Positions 58,286-64,000 of a stretch of 64,000 nucleotides of DNA are shown in pieces. The translations under genes and the position numbers were made by a program. Below the pieces are notes generated by a model. That model had not been told where the DNA came from, did not search any database, and saw only the letters and a list, made by a program, of their open reading frames with translations. How positions within the stretch are numbered: position 1 is the first letter of the stretch; every line of letters starts with the position of its first letter. Source of the DNA: Osedax fenrisi (lineage: Eukaryota; Annelida; Polychaeta; Sabellida; Siboglinidae); NCBI GenBank assembly GCA_964019155.1, contig OZ025242.1:64312948-64376947 (forward strand). Direction: 5' to 3'.

Positions 58286-58613
58286 TTGGTGAGGTACTTT
58301 CATCCCATATATAAACTTAGATGGCTCTACAAATAGATGGCTCTAATTTCCCTTCGAACCCGCTCTCGTTAATGCATCTATAGATGGGTTTTAACGAGAG
58401 CCGATCATTTATTTATACAAAATCATATATATATATAATATATATAATTATATATATATATATATATATCTTATAAGATCACTTTTAAATATTATTTTAT
58501 ACCTATTTTAATTAAAACCATTAATGGCCGGCGGACGGGATTGACCCCGTTACCTATAGAAATATACTGCTTGTGTGTCTGACGCCTTAGCCGACTGAGC
58601 CACACAGGCAATT
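58286..58613 (-). mobile_element. tRNA-derived SINE, copy 2
   Basis: The minus strand begins ATTGCCTGTGTGGCTCAGTC (A box), then has GGGGTCAATCCCG (a degenerate B box, 58537-58550). The body matches the copy at 44459-44727 but is expanded by an internal (TA)n tract and by a locally repeated AGAGCCATCTA phrase. The 3' end abuts an A-rich and TA-rich stretch. Confidence 0.75.
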
Positions 58614-58653
58614 ATTATTTATATATGTTGAATATAGTTGAATATATATATAA

Positions 58654-58690
<37 letters not shown>

Positions 58691-58699
58691 GTAAACTAA
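58614..58699. other. (TA)n-rich 5' flank of the LINE
   Basis: TATATA repeats only. Confidence 0.7.
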
Positions 58700-58705
58700 T
58701 TGATA

Positions 58706-59959
58706 ATGAATAGTAGTGACAAATTAAACTTAGTTTCCTTAAACTGTAATGGTTTTAAAAACAAGGTTAATTTTATTTTAAATAGTTATCCTACTATTGA
58801 TTTATTTTGTTTTCAGGAACATTGGCTTCCCTCTGAGGAATGTTCTATATTTAATACTAACAATCCACAATATTGTGGTTATGGCAATGCTTCTTTTGAT
58901 AATACTAAGTTGAGAATTGGCAGACCCTTTGGTGGTGTTGGTTTTATGTGGAAGAAAGTCCTAGATAAACATGTTACAATAGTGAACTCTACTTATGATT
59001 GGCTTATATGTATTAGACTATTTGATTTCTATATTATTAATATATATTTACCTTATGAGAGTCCAAATAATATTGATTTATTTGAAGATCGTCTTGTTAA
59101 ACTATTTTTATATTGTGAATTATTAAATACATCAAATTTTTGTATAATTGGAGATTTTAACTCTAATATCTCTAACCATAATTCAAAATTTAGTAATATT
59201 TTACTTAAATATTGCACAGATACAAATATTGTCATGTCTGATAAAATTATTCTAAACTCTGATAGCTATACGTGCGTTAGTTCCGCGTGGAAATCTTGTT
59301 CTTGGTTAGACCATATTTTATCTACGCATAATATGCATACATCTATAATTGATATTAAAATTGATTACGATTTTATAATTTCTGATCATCATCCTCTAGT
59401 TATTGTGATTAGACAGAATAATGTCCCTAGATCATTATTTAACAAATGTGTAACTCATAAAATAATTAAATGGAATAGACTGAATAGGAATCAAATTTTA
59501 AAATACAATATTGACACTAAAGTAGAATTATGTATATTAATAAATCATATATACTCCTTTGATATTAATCATAATTACTCTGAATATTTATATAATTCGT
59601 TAATAAATATACTATTAAAATGTTCTAAAGATATATGTTTTGAATCTAATAATAGTAAATACGCTCGTTCGGAATGGAATAGTATTGTTAAGGAAAAACA
59701 TTGTATTGCCCGATCATATTATTTAACTTGGATACAAAATAAAAAACCTCTAGCTGGAATATGTTATGACAATATGGTTAATGCAAGAAAACATTTTAAA
59801 TATGAATTACGCCATAGTAAATTGTTATGTAAACAAATAGAAGCTGATAATATTGCCTTAAATATAATCAGTGATCGAAATAATTTTTGGAAATTAATTT
59901 CAAATAATTTGAAAAAAAATCTTCTATTCCTAATAACATTGAGAATGCACATGGTATAG
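58706..59959 (+). pseudogene. LINE polyprotein part 1: AP-type endonuclease
   Basis: The first ATG is at 58706. The first 235 residues form an exonuclease-endonuclease-phosphatase domain of the kind that nicks target DNA for non-LTR retrotransposons. In order: LVSLNCNG (about residue 9), FCFQEHWLP (catalytic Glu, about 33), GRPFGGVGFMW, CIIGDFNSN (about 145), SWLDHILS (about 200) and SDHHPLV (catalytic His, about 228). The linker to the reverse transcriptase follows. The frame ends at TAG 59957-59959 only because of a one-base slip in the A8 run near 59921. One base to the side, the coding sequence continues (NNIENAHGIADVTKFW). The same linker is present in the fragment at 4530-5337. Probably CR1/L2-related; the clade is uncertain. 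Confidence 0.85.
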
Positions 59960-61089
59960 CTGATGTTACTAAATTCTGGTTTGATAATTTTAATGATATT
60001 TTTAACAGTACTAATTCTATTCCGTACCCATATAATAAAATTAATGTTAATGAAATTGTTTATACAAATACGGTTGAGATTTCATCTATTATAGATTCCA
60101 TTAAAGGTGGTAAATCTGTAGGTCCTGATGGAATTTCCATAGAACATATTTCTAATTCAAATAGTCTTATTATCCAAGTCATAGTATTACTCATTAATAA
60201 CATGTTACATCACTCCTATTTTCCAAAAAAGTTAATATTATCCTATATTCTACCAATAATTAAAAACAAAAATAAAAGATCGAATGACTCTTCTAACTAT
60301 CGTCCTATATGTATATCCAATATTATTTGTTAGCTAATTGAAAAGGTGATATATAATAGAATATCTTCTTTATTGGTTACTCTTGATAATCAATTTGGAT
60401 TTAAAAAAAACCTTGGAACCGAAATGTGTGTTTTTGCACTTAAGCAATACTTAAAAGATTACTATAATAACAATACCAATATATTTGTAGCTTTTCTAGA
60501 TGCATCTAAAGCTTTTGACAACATTAATCACAATATTTTATTTCATAGATTAAAAGATAATAATGTTCCATCTTATATAATAAATTTTTTAAATTATTGG
60601 TACAGAAATCAGAGAATCTATATTAAGTGGGGTGATAATACATCAAATAGCTTCCCAGTTTCGAATGGTGTCCGTCAAGGAGGAATTCTTTCACCTTTAC
60701 TATTCAATATTTATACCAATCCTATGATTGTGAAATTAAATCAAATAAAATCAGGATATTGTTTAAATGGGAAGATAATTAATAATTTATGCTATGCTGA
60801 CGATACAGCTCTATTCTCACCATCACTGAAGGGTCTGCAATTATTGATAAATTGTTGTGAAGAGTTCGCTGGCCATAACTTCATAACATATAATATAGAT
60901 AAATCTGTCATTTTGCCTATCTATTATGGTTCATCTATACATAATCCAGTAAAGTTATACATAGGTAATACACTTTTGAATGTTGTTAAAGCGTATAAAT
61001 ATCTTGGACATTGGATATCAGAAGACTTGTCTGATGATATTGATATATATATAATAATATCAAACAGCTATATAAACAAAGCTATATGA
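59960..61089 (+). pseudogene. LINE polyprotein part 2: reverse transcriptase
   Basis: The frame continues from the endonuclease part with GGKSVGPDGIS and NYRPICISNIIC, then a TAG at 60331-60333 where the related fragment at 4530-5337 has Lys. The catalytic core follows intact: FVAFLDASKAFD (first Asp), NGVRQGGILSPLLFN (template grip), NLCYADDTALF (YADD, both catalytic Asp) and YLGHWISED (thumb-side motif). This enzyme copies LINE RNA into the nicked target. A second frame change near 61040-61060, in a TATATAATAATATC stretch, ends this frame at 61089. With one stop and two frameshifts in all, the copy is inactive but recent. Confidence 0.85.
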
Positions 61090-61560
61090 TAGCGAATAAT
61101 TTTAGCCATTGCTCTAAAGCTACTAAGATTATTCTATTTAAATCGTTTGTTTCAAATATCTACCTTAGTAGTATATGGTTACCGAATAGGGCCAACATGC
61201 AAAAAATTAAGGTAGCATATAATAACGCATATCGTATAGTGATGAAATATAAGCGTCGAAATAGCGCGTCATTGATGTTTTTATATGATAATGTTAATAA
61301 TTTAACAATTAAACTACGTAAATCATATAATTCACTTTATCAACGTATACGAAATTCTCGTAATTCGTTAATTATTCAACTTTATTATTATAATATCTTG
61401 TGCCCTTCGCAACTATTTACCTTATGGTATAAATCTGTATTTAGATAATATTTTAGATTTCGTTTTCGTTTAATTGTTGTTAGTTTTAATTATTGTATAT
61501 TCTATGGACCTCTGTTATGCATGTCTGATTCAAATTAAATAAATAAATAAATAAATAAAT
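61086..61560 (+). pseudogene. LINE polyprotein carboxyl end, 3' UTR and (AAAT)n tail
   Basis: The carboxyl domain resumes in the shifted frame (MIANNFSHCSKATKIILFKS to LFTLWYKSVFR, stop at 61446-61448). It carries the helical region that follows the reverse transcriptase in this type of LINE. A 3' UTR of about 90 bp ends in ATGTCTGATTCAAATTAAAT and a run of AAAT repeats (61537-61560), the microsatellite-like tail typical of CR1/L2-like elements. A target duplication is not obvious. Confidence 0.75.
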
Positions 61561-61858
61561 ATATATGAATGAATGAATTAATGAAATCAGATTATAGACA
61601 TACGACATACTATGTATATCATACGTCTATGGAGGATCAGTGAAAGCCTAGGCTTTATTTGGTCGATACCTCCATATATATTATATACATATACCATATG
61701 ATATATTCCACCTGCAAACTTTACTATTTTATAATTCCTAGCAACACTTTCACGTCCCTTATTCACGGTGTTGTTGTATCAGTATCATGTAATCATGTAA
61801 GCATGTAGGTAAGTATCGAGTGTTCGTTACATCCGTGCTTATACAATGTATTATATTC

Positions 61859-61919
<61 letters not shown>

Positions 61920-61992
61920 ACATATACGTCGTATATACGTATACTGTAAGAACATAAGTACGATTAACAACATGAATACGCGGCCGGCTAGT
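61561..61992. other. Noncoding spacer with (TA)n at 61861-61917
   Basis: No gene; short palindromes around ATACGTCGTAT near 61925. Confidence 0.5.
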
Positions 61993-62097
61993 CACGTGTG
62001 TAAACAAAAGAGATATATCACGTGGGTAAACATAGGCATACATCACGTGATATCATGTAGTTGCTATGCGAGTGTACCCGGAGGGAGTCAGCTAAAC

Positions 62098-62159
<62 letters not shown>

Positions 62160-62401
62160 ATATATATATAAACGTATACTTAATATAGCGTCTGTGGTTT
62201 TTTTAAGAATACAATGGATATCTAAAAGAAAATCAATAGTATATACAAGAATGATGAATATATAACAGGATACCAGGCTAATACAACCCTGAGGATATAA
62301 CGTTAGAGTTGATAGAACACGTGGTTTCAGTAAACACACGTGTTCTAGGTTACGCAACAAGTGAGTCGCGCATGACACGTCTAATTCAATAGATGACGTC
62401 A
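61993..62401. promoter_or_regulatory. Cluster of E-boxes, forkhead-like sites and a CRE
   Basis: CACGTG occurs at 61993-61998, 62019-62024, 62044-62049, 62318-62323 and 62337-62342. Two are followed at once by TGTAAACA (61999-62006) or GGTAAACA (62025-62032). The last pair is an inverted repeat (GAACACGTG/CACGTGTTC, 62315-62345) enclosing AGTAAACA. A perfect TGACGTCA lies at 62394-62401. A (TA)n tract interrupts the cluster. No adjacent gene is known, so an enhancer or promoter role is inference. Confidence 0.4.
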
Positions 62402-62479
62402 TAGTTTGTCTGGCTATACGGTATGGTGTCATCGGGTGATCTGGGAGTAGTACATAGTATGTACAACATACAGTTAAGT

Positions 62480-63330
62480 CAGTGTTATCAGGCAGTGTTA
62501 CCAGGCAGTGATACCAGGCAGTGTTACCAGGCAGTGTTACCAGGCAGTGTTATCAGGCACAGTGTTATCAGGCACAGTGTTATCAGGCAGTGTTACCAGG
62601 CAGTGTTATCAGGCAGTGTTACCAGGCAGTGTTATCAGTAACAGTGTTATCAGTCACAATGCTACCAGTCACAGTGTTATCAGGCAGTGTTACCAGGCAG
62701 TGATATCAGGCACAGTGTTATCAGGCAGTGTTATCAGGCACAGTGTTATCAGTAACAGTGTTATCAGTCACAATGCTACCAGTCACAGTGTTATCAGGCA
62801 CAGTGTTATCAGTCACAATGCTACCAGTCACAGTGTTATCAGTCACAGTTTTATCAGTCACAGTGTTATCAGTCAGAGTGTTATCAGTCATAGTGTTATC
62901 AGTAACAGTGTTATCAGTCACAATGCTACCAGTCACAGTGTTATCAGGCAGTGTTACCAGGCAGTGTTATCAGGCACAGTGTTATCAGTCACAGTGTTAT
63001 CAGTCATAGTGTTATCAGTAACAGTGTTATCAGTCACAATGCTACCAGTCACAGTGTTATCAGGCAGTGTTACCAGGCAGTGTTATCAGGCACAGTGTTA
63101 TCAGTCACAGTGTTATCAGTCATAGTGTTATCAGTCACAATGCTACCAGTCACAGTGTTATCAGGCACAGTGTTATCAGGCACAGTGTTATCAGTCACAA
63201 TGCTACCAGTCACAGTGTTATCAGTCACAGTTTTATCAGTCACAGTGTTATCAGTCAGAGTGTTATCAGTCATAGTGTTATCAGTAACAGTGTTATCAGT
63301 CACAGTGTTATCAGTCACAGTGTTATCAGT
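62480..63330. repeat. 13/15-bp minisatellite (CAGTGTTATCAGTCA type)
   Basis: More than 55 units alternate between 13-bp CAGTGTTACCAGG and 15-bp CAGTGTTATCAGTCA types, with CACAATGCTACCAGT as a regular variant. Long blocks recur (for example 62735-62960 resembles 63130-63320), showing higher-order duplication. Frames open through it on both strands are artefacts of the period. Confidence 0.9.
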
Positions 63331-63572
63331 CGGTAGTGTAAACGGGTACCTAGTTCTGCGGTTAATGTGCTACTACAGACGTTATTCGTTACTTAGCAAC
63401 GCTTCCATATATACTGTGTTACATATCAGAACGGCTGGAATTCTCGAACTGGCATTTCAGTTAGTCTAGGATTTAATTGGTGTATTATTTCAATAGATTT
63501 AACAGGACGTTTAACTATAGTTATACTATAGTATGGTGTATATCCTTCCCAATTAATCATTCACATTGAACA

Positions 63573-63574
<2 letters not shown>
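63331..63574. other. Noncoding spacer
   Basis: No gene or element seen; GC content is higher than average near 63340-63460. Confidence 0.4.
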
Positions 63575-63610
<36 letters not shown>

Positions 63611-63646
63611 TAGCGTATTTTATGGATTCTATTTTTATATTTTAAG

Positions 63647-63710
<64 letters not shown>

Positions 63711-63760
63711 TAGCGTATTTTATGGATTCTATTTTTATATTTTAAGTATTATATATATAT
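63575..63760. repeat. Tandem duplication of a 45-bp phrase plus (TA)n
   Basis: TTGTTTAGCGTATTTTATGG, continuing to TTTTAAGTATT, occurs at about 63606 and again about 102 bp later, each preceded by a long (TA)n tract. Confidence 0.85.
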
Positions 63761-63910
63761 GTGTATTGGTGTGTGTAGGAATCAACATAAATACTCTATA
63801 GAGTATATATATATATATATAAATAATAACTTTTACAAACAAATAATATCGTGCATGAATTGTAAATATTTGTATAATTACATATTATATAATATAGTTA
63901 TATTATATTA

Positions 63911-63980
63911 ATATGGGTGTACAATTTACAGTGTACGATATACACTGTATATTATACAGTGTAAATTGTACACTGTACAT
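63911..63980. repeat. TGTACA-rich inverted repeat at the right edge
   Basis: GTGTACAATTTACAGTGTA and TACAGTGTAAATTGTACAC form near-complementary arms (one mismatch) with further TACACTGTA palindromes between. Similar in kind to 53376-53470. Confidence 0.65.
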
Positions 63981-64000
63981 TAATATACGTATCCATTATT

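Noticed and set aside
62508..63469. Several overlapping frames of up to 205 codons on both strands
   Set aside because: They come from the 13/15-bp minisatellite and read as simple Val/Leu/Ser or Thr/Asp/Asn repeats on both strands.

Overview
The window is eukaryotic DNA, most likely from an AT-rich invertebrate. The evidence is a very low GC background (some 60-base stretches near 12% GC), abundant (TA)n tracts, a non-LTR retrotransposon, tRNA-derived SINEs, hAT, pogo-like, PIF-like and MULE transposons, and MULE genes split by GT-AG introns. There is no bacterial operon structure, no rRNA and no CRISPR. The species cannot be named from the sequence.

Layout. 1-10140: AT-rich DNA with a palindromic E-box near the left edge, a fold-back element (950-1298), an element bounded by a 22-bp inverted repeat (3647-4493), a minus-strand LINE fragment (4530-5337) and eroded reverse-transcriptase remnants (8885-9235). 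10143-27290: the main feature, a head-to-tail array of a 3,104-bp unit. There are five nearly identical full units preceded by a diverged, internally deleted one. Each full unit has an AT-rich half with an F-box remnant and a distinctly GC-richer block of 1.3 kb. The GC-richer block carries two unrecognised open frames (146 and 190 codons), a short leading frame, an A21 run and an acidic-tailed 65-codon frame. The coding-like pieces step through successive reading frames, so they look like one ancestral gene of roughly 400 codons broken before amplification. A captured viral gene is a reasonable but unproven reading.

27507-31195: a PIF-like inverted dimer MITE, then two MULE transposase genes in tandem. 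The first has eight recognisable exons and one frameshift; the second is more decayed. 31380-49850: mostly AT-rich noncoding DNA with MITEs, perfect hairpins, a 15-bp satellite (39414-40290), SINEs and a minisatellite whose repeat lengths alternate (46850-48140). 49859-53365: a hAT element with perfect 15-bp terminal inverted repeats and an 8-bp target duplication, containing a minisatellite and a nested hAT MITE.

53380-64000: a fold-back element, a LINE C-terminal fragment, a GC-richer promoter-like stretch with a plausible first coding exon (57989-58086), a SINE, an almost full-length endonuclease/reverse-transcriptase LINE (58706-61560, three lesions), a cluster of E-box, forkhead-like and CRE motifs (61993-62401) and a 13/15-bp minisatellite (62480-63330).

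Apart from the array frames and the single candidate exon, recognisable coding sequence is transposon-derived and mostly broken. Protein identities below rest on motifs read by eye; no database search was possible.
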